A stretch of 64,000 nucleotides of DNA. It comes from Deuterostichococcus epilithicus. Its lineage: Eukaryota > Chlorophyta > Trebouxiophyceae > Prasiolales > Stichococcaceae. The DNA lies in the NCBI GenBank assembly GCA_033439295.1, contig JAVTLE010000019.1, positions 62,001 to 126,000 on the forward strand, given 5' to 3'. The notes under the pieces are model-generated. The model had not been told where the DNA came from. It saw only the letters and a program-made list of their open reading frames with translations, and did no database searches. The position numbers and the translations under genes are program-made. Shown piece after piece: positions 44,001-54,011 of this stretch (within the stretch, counting starts at the first letter, position 1; each line of letters starts with the position of its first letter).

Positions 44001-46937
44001 CCGCCACATGTGAATTGTACTGCAAGGCCGAGCTGGGAGCCCCATCTAAAACCCTAAGCCCTTCCGCATCACGCGCCGCAGGCAAGCCGCCCAGCGCGTT
44101 CCCGGAGCGGGGCCTGCGTCTGGACTACGGGGAGGACCTGGTGGCCGACCCCAACCTGGACGCAGTGCTGGAGGGTTTACTGGAGCCGCTGACGGCGGAC
44201 CGGCTGTCTGCAACGGAGGCGCTGGAGCTTTTGCGGGCGTCACCGGACGAGGCCAGGTGTGTGGTGCAAGGATGAATCCTGTTGCAGCTCCAGTGCTGCC
44301 TGGAACCAGTGCAGATTGAGGGCTGGCGAGGCGGAAGGGGTACTGCGGAGCTCCAACGCTGCCCGGGCGATGCCGCTATCACAGGCAGGCACGGTCAGTG
44401 TTCTACCTGCCAGCCTTGTGAGGGTCATCGAGCTGGAAGTCGATCTGGCTGATGCATGCGCTGCGCATGCGGCAGGGGCCGCCAGAGTGCTCACCGGCGC
44501 GGCGGTGGCCGCGAGAATCTGGCGCCAGGGCAGCCGGCGGGCAGCCGCGTCGTGCTCAAGCGCCGCGGCCGGACGCTGGAAGTGGACATCCCTCCGGCAG
44601 GCCTGACAGGTGCGGTCTAGGGTCCCGGAGTCGTCCAATGATCGCTGAAGATCCGTGTTGCTTCTCTCGGCCCCAGGCTATCAGTCTAAATGCTGCGGCC
44701 TGAGTGGATGCTCTTCCCACAGGACGCTGCGCTGCTGAGCATGTGTTCCAGAAGTGTCATAGCACCGCCCAGACGCTGCAGGTGTTCCGTGGCTCTTGTG
44801 GCTCAAGCACACCGGGCTCCGATGTCTGCCTCGTAACTGAGCTTCGATAAACCCTAAACAGCACCTCGTGGCTGCAGACCACATTTACCTGTGGCCCCGT
44901 TCCCGCAGGCGAGTCCGTGTTCACAGGGGGGTTCGCCGTTGCCTGGAATGCATTTGTGGCGGTGTGGACGGTTGGCGCGCTGGCCGGCGGCGGGGTGCTC
45001 ATGGCACTGTTCTCGCTGCCCTTTTGGGGAGCGGGGTTTGCGCTCGGCAGGTGATCCGATCGATTTTCACCGCTGCCCTCGCTCGCGCAGGCGAGACCGT
45101 GTTCACAGGGGTGATGGGTTCTATCAACCTTGTGCTGGCCTTCAGCGGTGTGCGCGAGGCGCTGGTCTCGGTGCTCGTTATCGGCGCTGCATTTGCGCTC
45201 GACAGGTGATCTGTCGAGTGTGTGTTTGACACCCAGCGCAAAGAGTTTCAAGGCGCTCTCCTCGCTGCCCTGACAGCCAGCTTGAATTCGAATCCGCCAA
45301 CCCAACTCGATCCTCCTCTCGCAGGACGGCACTCGGCAAGGCGCTGCTGCGGGAGCGCCTCGAGCTGGGCGGCAAGCGGTGGGCGCTGCGGCGGAAGCTG
45401 GCGTCCCTGCGCGGCGGCGAGCCGGACTGGGGCCGCGGCCGCCAGCGCGGCACGGCAGGACGCACCCAGGTGCTGCATCCGCCCATCCCGGCAAGGGCAC
45501 TACAGGCCCGCCAGTCTTCCTGCCTCCTAGGCTGGAATGCGGGCTCGGGTGGTCTCTGCTGCGGCGGGAGCGCCGTTCGTACATGTGGCATGCATTGCGC
45601 CGGCAAGGGTGCGCTTTGGTGTCTGTGAGGTCGTGGAGAGTACGTGTTTCAGACCAGACACCAGGCATGCGGCTCACCCTCCGTTTCCCACGAGCCCAAA
45701 AGCAGTGTTCATACTTTCCACGACTGGGCACGGGACGCTGTGTGGCACAGTGCCTTCGTCTCGCTTGCTGCACGTCTTTGACTCGACAAATTGCGTGCTG
45801 CAGGACCTGTCGGGGGCACGGGTAGTGACGGTGGCGTACGTCAATGGCGCCCCGCAGACGCAGGTGTGATGCGATTTGCCGCCGTTGAGTCTCACTGCCA
45901 GCGCCTGGCTCAGGCACTGTGCAGAGCAGACGATGCCGTTTGAGGCACCCGGCAGCGGCACACTGTTGCTAACAGGGGCGCTGCCGCGTGTCACGCCGCG
46001 AGGGCGATCCGCCGGCACCATTTGGCACCGTTTGACCCCATCTCGCTTCCCCTGCTCGCGGTGAGGCGCCCCTTGCCGAGCGCGCGCCGCTGTGCACGCC
46101 GCGGCACCTGCTTCCTGCTTCCTGATTCCTGCCGCATGCCTCTTCAAACCAGATCGAGCTGGTGGAGGGCGTCACGAAGCACGTCTTCGGCGAGGGGCTG
46201 GACATCGTGGAGCAGCAGTGGCTGGTAACAGAAATCAATCAGGCGCTCGAAGCGGCGCGTGGGCGGCCTGTGGACATCGCGCCTACGGAAGATCGCGCGG
46301 TGGTACGAATCTGCATTTGAAAGCTGAGATATCTTATATCGTGAGTCGCACAAGTGATTTCATGGAGAGCATATTTGACGAAAGCAGGCGTTTTCCCCAT
46401 CGGTGGAAGTCGCGCTTGCATTTGCTTGCGGAGGGCTGCGCGGTGGTGTGAAGTTCATACCCTGAGTCTTGTGTCTCCCTGATGCACTGGCTTACCAGAA
46501 AAATGTTCTGCATGCCAGCGAGACGACTCTCCGCAGCACCAAACCCGCATTAGTCTGCCGGCATTGGAGGGCTTGCCGGGCGACGGCGGAAAGAGGAGGA
46601 ACCAAAGACAATGATGGCGAGTCTGTTGGACGTCAGCACTCGGATGAGCTCGCTGGGCCACCCCAGCAAAGCAGCTGAGTTGGGTGGTCGGCGGCCCTGC
46701 CATGGCCTGCCTGCGCTAGTTTGAATTCGACCACACGGGCTCCGGCGCCGCTGCTGACCCATCCGCGACGTGCTGTCCGTGCAGAACGACCCGGACGCCA
46801 GCGACGACGACATGCCGTGGGGCGACGACTTCGGCTCATCCCGCTCCTCCATCGCTAGCCGGCGGCTGCACGGCGGCGGCAAGTGGGGCACCGGCCGCAT
46901 GGGCGGCGGGTTCGACTCGTTCGACGATGAGTTCTGA
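41033..46937 (+). CDS. Putative plastid Ser/Thr kinase with C-terminal membrane region
   Basis: Active-looking protein kinase. Exons: 41033-41276, 41456-41559, 41947-42162, 42684-42823, 43298-43379, 43560-43611, 43778-43867, 44082-44256, one ending 44609, 44909-45050, 45325-45469, 45804-45863, 46153-about 46299, 46785-46937. The first exon is Arg/Ala/Ser-rich and ends in a transit-peptide-like RRLVTCAA. Kinase motifs: GRGSNGVTYK, PVAVKALSL, HRDVKPDN (formed across an intron), VDFGG, GTYGYMAPE. After the kinase comes a VVLKRRGRTLEVDIPPAG segment, a hydrophobic hairpin ending LFSLPFWGAGFALG, an IELVEG..FGEGL segment and an acidic GDDFGSS..FDSFDDEF tail. This order resembles cyanobacterial and plant kinases of unknown role. 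Introns after exons 3 and 7 appear GC-AG. The catalytic-loop and membrane exons are duplicated. Start of exon 9 unresolved. Confidence 0.82.
43161..43210 (+). repeat. Dead copy of the kinase catalytic-loop exon
   Basis: A 50-base copy of 43291-43340 at an offset of exactly 130. It repeats the acceptor GCGCAG and exon 5 start. It reads DVKPDDNILEGDRP instead of DVKPDNIILEGDRP, then runs into TTTAGGG repeats with no donor. The flanking similarity starts before the acceptor, so the duplicated unit is about 130 bp. Confidence 0.92.
43211..43236. repeat. Telomere-like tract between the duplicated copies
   Basis: TTTAGGGTTC then GTTTTAGGGTTTT, directly at the end of the dead exon copy and before the next copy of the flank. 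Confidence 0.75.
44849..44858. repeat. Telomere-like micro-tract (telo-box sense)
   Basis: AAACCCTAAA in the intron before the membrane-hairpin exon of the kinase gene. A similar TAAAACCCTAAG lies at 44046-44057. Confidence 0.6.
45091..45205 (+). other. Duplicated, possibly mutually exclusive exon
   Basis: A 115-base stretch between GCGCAG and GACAG|GTGATC. Both ends are near copies of exon 44909-45050 (GCGAGwCCGTGTTCACAGG at the start, TTTGCGCTCGrCAGGTGATC at the end). Both exons enter in phase 1 and leave in phase 2, so either can join exon 45325 but the two together would shift the frame. This one encodes 38 intact codons with one shorter hydrophobic segment, where the main exon encodes a longer hairpin. 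Confidence 0.6.
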
Positions 46938-48170
46938 TCGGCGAACTGGCTGGACGGTGTCGGGACGGCAGTTTCGACAGCCGAATCAATGGGCAAGACC
47001 GGGTAACCTTTTCCTGGCCGCCGCCGCCACGGCGTGCGGGCAGCAAACGACTCCTCGGGTTGTGCTGGACCCATAATCTGAATTATTGATTTGTCAAGGC
47101 TCGGCGGCTGCAGCGGCCTTATTTTGTGGTTTGAACTCTTCGAATTGACAACCCTGTTGCAGGAGCTTAGTAGAGTTGTGGCAATTCAGCAGCGCTGATC
47201 CTCCTTCGCGCGCAGTTCGTCTTGTTGTACCTCTGCTACCCGCTGGCCATCCCTTGAAGCTGGTCACTTTGTTGCCTCGCTTTGACAGCTTCAGTACAAA
47301 TGGCAACCCTCCAGCCCTCTGGGTCTCTTGTAGGTAATGCTTTCACGGCGTCACTCTCTGGCAGTGGAAGGGTAGGTGACGGTAGAACGTGGACACGGAT
47401 ACCCGATGCAGCAGCCATTAAACGGTGTTTCGCTCCCAGGACCGACAATCCAATGCGAAACCACTACAGGAACCAGACAGGAAATATCAGGTCACCTTTT
47501 CACCTACAGCACGACAATGCGCCCCTGACACCGCCAGACTTCTGGCTACACCCACCTTTGAAAAGGATGCACTGGCTGCCAGCAAGGAGTCGACCCAGCT
47601 CCTACGCCAGCAGCATGTGTTTCAGCGGCCGGTGCCGCTGCCAACAAACCAGAACCACAGTCATCGAGAGGTATCTACCTACCTACTTGTTCACGGACCC
47701 GCCCATGCGGCATGGTCAACAGTCAGTTCACTGTCCGCTGCCTGGAAACACTGCACGTCCATGCAGCAGGCAACAGCGTGACCCGCAATTTGCTGACTGG
47801 GCCCATCACATCGCAGGCCCGGCACCAGCGACTCTGGCGCCGCAGACCAGCGCTGTGCAGGCGCTTGCGGCACTGCGGCCGGGCGCCTCCCCCCAATCCC
47901 ACAGCGCTGGGCTGTCAAGCAGGCTGCGGCGCCGGTGCCGGCGCCGCTGCGCGCGCCGCAGCGTCTCCGCCGTGGGGCGCATGCTCGCTCGAGCCAGAAG
48001 CCACAGGACCACTCTCCCAGGGCCAAGCCGGCCTGACCTGCCGGCTGCCGGAAGTGCCGGGCGGCCAGCGAACTGCCCGTGCGGCGGCCGCTGCGCCGAG
48101 CCGCCCTGCCATGCCGGCGCCGCGATGCGGGCATAGTGCGCCGCAGCCGTCGCCGCTGCAGTGCTGCCGC
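46938..48170. other. Convergent intergenic region
   Basis: Between the kinase and ADF stop codons. It contains long + frames (see 47300-47781), but no recognised domain. From about 47.8 kb the sequence is very GC-rich with frames open on both strands, so length alone is not evidence. Confidence 0.45.
47300..47781 (+). CDS. Possible small gene, unrecognised
   Basis: An ATG at 47300 opens MATLQPSGSLVGNAFTAS, followed by a possible donor at GGAAGG|GTAGGT. Another frame to 47781 contains FEKDALAASKESTQLLRQQ and PLPTNQNHSHREV, which looks helical and protein-like; CTCCCAG before 47443 could be its acceptor. GC is lower than in neighbouring genes. Transcription in the + sense would run toward the ADF 3' end. 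Could be spurious. Confidence 0.25.
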
Positions 48171-51014
48171 TCACTTGCGCGTGAGCACCGAGATCACGTG
48201 GTCGTGGATGTCCTTCTCCGTGATCTCGTCCCGGTCGGACACCTGCAGCTCCACCGATAGGCCCTGCGAGCGATGGATGGAGCCAGCATTACATGCGGGG
48301 GTTGGCTGGCGCTGTAGCAGCAACATCGATGACAGCGGCAATCTGGCCGGCGACGGCAGCGGGCTTCAACAACTGCTGGTCCGCAGGCTCCAGGCTGGCC
48401 CCTCGTCGGCAGCCGCTGGGGAGGGCAGTGGCGCCTGGCCGCTCCCGATGCGACAGGGCCCGAGGCACAGCACTGCGGCACAGCACCCGGTCACAGGGAT
48501 GTTACAGCTATTACAGGGGGGAGCGCACCTCCAGGTAGGACTTGAAAAAGTCCTTCGTGCTGGCGTACCTGCAGCACATTGACACCAGTCACATCAGGGA
48601 AGATCATTCGAATTGGATTCTGATCAAAATTGATTGAAGATCGGGCCGTGAGAAGCAGGCAAGCAATTGCGAGTGAGCTGGCTGTATTTGATAGAGTTAT
48701 CGTGCCCAGCTCATGTAGAGCACGGGAAACTCATTCAGGTTCAACACAGTGCCGGGGGAAGGGGGAAGAGTTCCAGGCTCACATCATCTTGTTTTTTATC
48801 CTTGCGGTGTCCGGCGACCTGCAGGGAATGCCATTGGCATGGTGAAGAAGATGTTCATTTCTGAGTAGCAAAAACCGCAGGTTCAGACACAGCTCGCCCT
48901 GGACATGCCTTGCAGCAGCAGAACAGGATGCAGATTGTTCACTTTCCAAACAAAATGTTTCAACGAAGGAACAGAATGAACCCAATAGAGTGCCTGGGGG
49001 AGGCGGGAGCACGGCGGGCGCACCAGCTGAAGAAGACCAGCTTGTCGAAGACTCGGCCTTCGCTGTTGGTGATGCAATAATCGTACACTGCAATTGACAC
49101 AGTGAACCGTCAAACTCGGGTGGACAGATGAGTACAGATCGGTTCACGCCCTTACCCAGGCTGCAGAGGCTGTTGGCGGGCATTGGCGGACATTCCACTT
49201 GGCTAAGCATGCTTTCCATCCCCATCGCCGGTGACGCACTGCAGAGACCGCCAGGGTGCAGAGGTGCCGCAGCACTGGCAGGCAGCATGCAGGTCGCATG
49301 TGTTTTAGTGCTTAGGGTTTCCTCGCACCGGCAAAGCGGCAGTCGTTCTCTGGCAGCTTGTCCACGAATTCCTGGTAAGTGGAGTCCTTCTTGCCGACAT
49401 CCACGATCACGATCTGCGTGCGGCGACAGGCAGGGGTGTCATGTGCCGGGCACATGGGAATGCAAGCGGCGTGGGCGAGGGTTTGCTGTTGCTGTTGCTG
49501 GGCATGCCGCCCAGGGCGGCAGGCATCCCAAGGGAGGGAGACTGGGGCGACGTTTCGAGGTTGCGCAGAGAGTCCAGCGCTCTGCGCCAGCACTGCTGCT
49601 GCAGCTGGCTTTGAGCAGGCGCAGGGCTTTGTGCGAGGCTCAACCAGGAGCAACATCATCCTCAGAAGGTGTCGGAAGCTGCATCAGGAGCGAGGGCAGG
49701 GCACGGGGCGGAGGCCCACCTCGCTGCCATTGCCGTTGATACCCCACATCGCCCAGCGGTATGTCGACTTGGCCTTCATGTAGTAGAACAGGTTGACCGC
49801 ATCGTCGCTGACCGCAATTCCGCTCATCGAGGTCTGTGGGGGGCACACATCAGCGTCAATGCCTGGGGCGCGCAGATGGTTCAACAATAGGGTCAGCTCC
49901 TGTCATGCCCTGCGAGTACTTGCAGCCTGCATGGAAGATGCGCGGCCGGCAGCATGCTGCGCAGCGCTGCGATGGCTCAGCCTGCTTGATGATGCGCGGC
50001 CGGCATCACGCTCCGCAGCGCAAGCCGAGTATCAGCTGAGCAGCGACTACCTCCCGCGCCGCCCGCAGTGCACGACCAGGACACGTGTAGCACTCCTTGG
50101 CGAAGCAGGCGTCACAACCTCACTCCCCCCCAGTACCGGCTGCTGATATGCAGGCAGCCCAATGAAGCGGCAGCGCCCCCCGCCCCGAAATGGCTGCTGA
50201 TCTGCCGGCGCCCGCAACCGCTACAGTGGAACAGCAGCAGGCTGTGCAGCCTCATTGCATGACCATCGAGCGTCTCACCTGCGGACCGGCAGCCTTCTTT
50301 CGCAATGCGCCGCCGACGCTGGGGATGTTGCTGGGCAGGGGCTCGCCGCTGTCGCTGCCCCGCGCCGACACCGGCGGCGATGGCTGCGGCGGCGCTGGCG
50401 CCGCTGCGCCGGGGGGGCCTGCTGTGTGGCCGCCGCGGCGGGCGGCGGCCCCGAAGAGGGTGCCGGCAGCCCTGGCGACGATATCTGCGCGGGACCTGCT
50501 GCGCAACAGGGCGTCCACGCTGGCAGAAGCCTCTCATGCATGTGGAGAGCCTTGGCCACGCTCAAGCGGCGACTCCCCCAGGTCATGCATCCCAAGCAAA
50601 CGCAGCAGAGTGCCGCCAGTGCAGGCAGGCGAAGGTGCTTCTGCCAGCCTGTCAGTTTCAGGCCAACAACAGGGCAAGTCCCCTGTCGAACTCTGGCCGC
50701 GAGGACAACCAAGTTTTGCGCAGTGACTCACCTGCCGCAGGCGGGTGACCCAATGCCGGGGAGGCCGGGTGCGTGGAGACGCCGGCGCCGCTGCCACCGT
50801 CGCTGGACACGTTCAGGCCGTAGAACGCGTCCAGGAAGCGGGCCTTGACCTCCGCATAGTCGGCCTCGGTGATGAACCCGGCATCCAGGCCCGCCTTGAA
50901 CTGCTGTGCCTTCAAGAACGCCCCTTTCACGGCATCGTAGTCCGCATCCGTGATCAGGCCTTCCTCAAGCGCGCTCCGCGCCGTGCGCAGCGTGGACGCT
51001 GCCGCGTCAGCCAT
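48171..51014 (-). CDS. ADF: ADF/cofilin with SHOCT-like N-terminal extension
   Basis: Actin-depolymerising factor that binds and severs actin filaments. Eight exons: 51014-50732, 50532-50279, 49833-49720, 49413-49329, 49087-49024, 48818-48783, 48568-48529, 48263-48171; 322 aa, all phases consistent. Exons 3-8 give a complete ADF-H domain of about 143 aa: SGIAVSDDAVNLFYYMKAK, KLPENDCRF, FFSWSPDTARIKNKMMYAST and FFKSYLEGLSVELQVSD. Exon 1 encodes two helical units of SHOCT type (LEEGLITDADYDAVK, LDAGFITEADYAEVK). Exon 2 is a Pro/Ala-rich linker. Plain ADFs are about 140 aa, so the 180-aa extension is unusual. Exon 2 starts at GAG|AGGCTTC, chosen because it alone restores phase. Divergent from the LSm10-like gene. 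Confidence 0.92.
49923..50032. repeat. Two 55-bp tandem units in ADF intron 2
   Basis: Units start at 49923 and 49978 with CAGCCTGC and share GATGCGCGGCCGGC and CGCAGCG. Another pair (GGCTGCTGATmTGC..GGC) lies near 50128-50211 in the same intron. Confidence 0.8.
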
Positions 51015-51596
51015 CCGCTGACAAAGCGGGCGACTTCCGTGAGACCGACTCCTTCTGCAGCCAAGGGAGAGGCAATTTAGCTAGGACTGCCCTGTTGACA
51101 GCAGGAAGGCCGACGACGGCCGATCAACGCCGCTCGCCGAGCAGGCCTGGCTGGCAAAGCGATCTCAGCTGTCACGGGTCAGACTCGCAAATTTGTCGGA
51201 ACGAGGAGCAGGTCCACTGCTTGACTGCAGCTTGTGGGCCTGCTCAATCTTCATTTGAACGCATATGGTGGGGTCTGCACGCGCCTGGCTGCGTTGACAA
51301 AACGCTGTGGGTTGCTGACCACGGATGACTTTCGCGTGAAGCAGCAAGGACAGCAGACCCGAGGAGCGTGTGTCAAGCTGAGTTGGGGGCAGAGGCACGC
51401 ACTGAGGCAGCAGCAGGCGCTGCAAGCTGCAGTTACGTCTGAGCGGGCAGAAAATCCTGAACATCGTGCAGCTTTTACGCTGCTGCATCCACAGCTTCCT
51501 GTAACCACGTCCGTTCGACTTGGCAACAAAGAACAAATGCACAAGCTCACCTGGTCCTGAAGCATCCACGCTCCATGCCCACGGCTGCTGAACACT
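51015..51596. other. Divergent promoter between ADF and the LSm10-like gene
   Basis: About 580 bases between start codons. No recognised exon or clear motif. A long minus-strand frame here lacks protein-like composition. Confidence 0.5.
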
Positions 51597-52465
51597 ATGC
51601 CGCGGCGATCGCGCGACGACCAGACTCTGACATGCTTCCTCCAGGCGCTGCAGGGCTCGAAGTGAGAGCCATTATGGCCATTGATGACCACTCCTCCGTC
51701 AACGATCGTCACCCAAAACACATCTCGGCTGCATTCGTGCTAGTCGCTGCGGCGGGAGCGAACAACGCGGCCTACCTGACGCACCGTCAGCTCCAGTTTG
51801 CAGCGTCTGCAATGATCCCTGCATGTCCACCTGCCGAACCCTCGTGACGACTCCAATTGACACTGCACTGCCGTCAGGCTTGTCGTGGAGCTGAAGCGGG
51901 ACATGATCGTGCGCGGCACGCTGGAGAGCGTGGACGCTGGCATGGGCCTCACACTCACCGGCGTCGTGTTTGAAAACCTGGAGGTGCGGCATTGTTCATG
52001 CGGTACAGGTACTCAGGGACGCATCTGGGAGCCATCTGGCTTCTTGAGGGACCCGATGTGCCATGTCCCTGTGCACCTGTGTCTGGATGGCGATGTCACG
52101 ACGCCAACTGCGCAGCACTGGTTCAGCTGGAGGCTGTTTCTTGCGGCGCTGGGTGTTCGATTTTGGGCGCCAGAATGTTGCAGGACAACGCTCGTCCTGC
52201 CGCAAAGGCAAAACCGCCTTCCTGCCCAGGCTGAGTGAACCCTGGGGTTGCGAATGCCTCGCAGAAGGAGAAGCAGGAGCTGGAGCAGCTGCATGTGCGC
52301 GGTGGCGCGATCCGCTATGTGCATGTCCCGGGGCGGCTGGACCCAAATGCGGCCATTCTGGCGCACCGGCGGCGCCTCGCAGAGGCCGCCGCGCTGCAGC
52401 GGCGGCAGCACGACGCGGCACAGGCGGCCGCCGCATCGCTCGCCATGACTGTGACGAGCGCCTGA
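51597..52465 (+). CDS. Sm-like protein, LSm10-like
   Basis: Small RNA-binding Sm-fold protein. Three exons, 51597-51661, 51878-51983 and 52265-52465, give 123 aa. Exon 1 (MPRRSRDDQTLTCFLQAL) is the N-terminal helix. Sm1 follows: LVVELKRDMIVRGTLESVDAGMGLTLTG. Sm2 is VRGGAIRYVHVPG with a basic, Gln/Ala-rich tail. The IRYVHVP form matches LSm10 of the U7 snRNP (VRYVHIP) better than SmD or LSm2 (YVQLP). If so it would serve histone pre-mRNA 3' processing in the nucleus. A divergent LSm2- or SmD-type protein remains possible. Exon 1 was chosen because ATG, helix and donor phase (AA|GTGAGA) all fit. Confidence 0.75.
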
Positions 52466-54011
52466 GCCTTGCCAGCGGCGCAAGAGAAAGTAGCGATTGG
52501 CGGCCTGCCGTTGCTGGAGGCGGCAGGCTCGGCGGCCGAGGCGTCTATGCAGCCGCTGCTGCGCTTGCGGCGAGTGTGCGACCCTGGGAAGCTGGCTACC
52601 GCTTGCTGCAGCCTCTTAACTGCCTCAACACACGGGGTGCCAGCAGCCTGTCAGCAGCAAGCCAACATATGTCGCCGTCCGACCGCGGCGGCGCGACACA
52701 TCACATTCGCTGCCTCAACGCCACAGTTGTGAGCGTGAGCTGGGCGGCGGCGGCGGCGGCACACCATACCCCTTTGCTTGCCAAGGCGTGACACAGAAGG
52801 TGCCACTCGCACGGTGACCGGAGGATGAACACGCTCTGGCACCCTGCAACCCGGGCTCGGCTCTAAGCGCCTGCAGCATTAGCAGGCAGCAGCTCCTGTG
52901 CAGTGCGGATGCAGCGTCAATGCCTTGGCGAACTGCTCCGCCGCCTCTGCGGGCATCGCCGCCGCATCAGCGGCTCTGGCGGCGCAGCGCGGCGGCGACC
53001 AGTGCTGCATGGGACAGGCGGCGGGGGCGGCAGAGAGGAGTCGAGGTCATTGCGGCAGAGGGCGCAGCTCAGCACATGGCATTGTCAGGTGGGCGAACAT
53101 ATGAGCCCGCCTACCTTCCCGAGGCCAAATCCGAGGTGACTGCCGAGTGGCCTGCCTGCATGTTCGCCACTAGGTACTACCGTTGATCCAATAATCTGTG
53201 ATGCGGGTGCGATGTTTTTGCTCCAAGCTGCATCACAGCAGCTTCAGTAAACAATCACTATCATAGGCGCCATCTTGCGTCATTTACTTGATGTGCCACC
53301 CAACCATAGTAGTGCTGCTGCAATGACATTTTCATCTGCGGGTTCCAATTCAGGTCGGCTATGGCACAGCAACCGCCTCAGTCGTGTCCCTGTAGCGGCA
53401 GAGGAACATCAAAGCTGCCCCGGTGGTGGCGGGAAGAGGGAAGGTGCAAGACCCGCAGGAGAGTGTGGCTCATCACGCCAGGAGTCAACTGATGCAGCGC
53501 AGTTGCTCATAACGGTTGTCGATTTTCGAGCATTTGCTGGTCAGCATCTGGCGCTGGTCAGCATCTGGCCCCGATGCAAAGGAGGCTATAGATTGCTTGT
53601 AGATTCATTAATAACTTGCGGTACACGTCCACCTATATGCAAGTCTTCCTTAGACATTACCGTCCGCCCGGCAGGCACAGACCTTCCACTGATTGCAACG
53701 GCACTGATCTTCTGCTCTTGCGAGGCTGATCAATCCGTTTCACGTGATCAATACACTTATATGCGTAAGGTTACTCCTCATTATGGTGTACAGCCTCCGA
53801 GTCAGAAGTGCCACAAGCATTGCTGCTGCAAGGCGGCCTTTCTTGCTGAACGACTGCCCACGACATTTGCTTTGCGCCATGCCGCTCCTGTGTCTATTAC
53901 ATAGCACAGCCAACAGCGACCAAGAGCAATTGGATCAAGACATGCCGGCCTATTATAACGCTCAAACCCGGCATGTGTCGTAGCGTATGCACTTTTTCGC
54001 ATCTTCCCTCG
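52466..54011. other. Convergent intergenic region
   Basis: Between the LSm10-like and IFT144-like stops. At 52.9-53.1 kb there is an Ala/Arg-rich GC-rich patch open in all three + frames. A 209-codon + frame (53275-53904) lies in less GC-rich DNA but has no recognisable motif and mixed composition. No gene is called. Confidence 0.4.

Noticed and set aside
47282-48136. 284-codon + ORF before the ADF stop
   Set aside because: Its second half is low-complexity Arg/Ala/Pro in extreme GC. Only the first part is mentioned as a weak small-gene candidate.
53275-53904. 209-codon + ORF in lower-GC DNA
   Set aside because: Uninterrupted, but no motif, no coding-like third-position bias and no splice partners. 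It could still be checked with RNA data.
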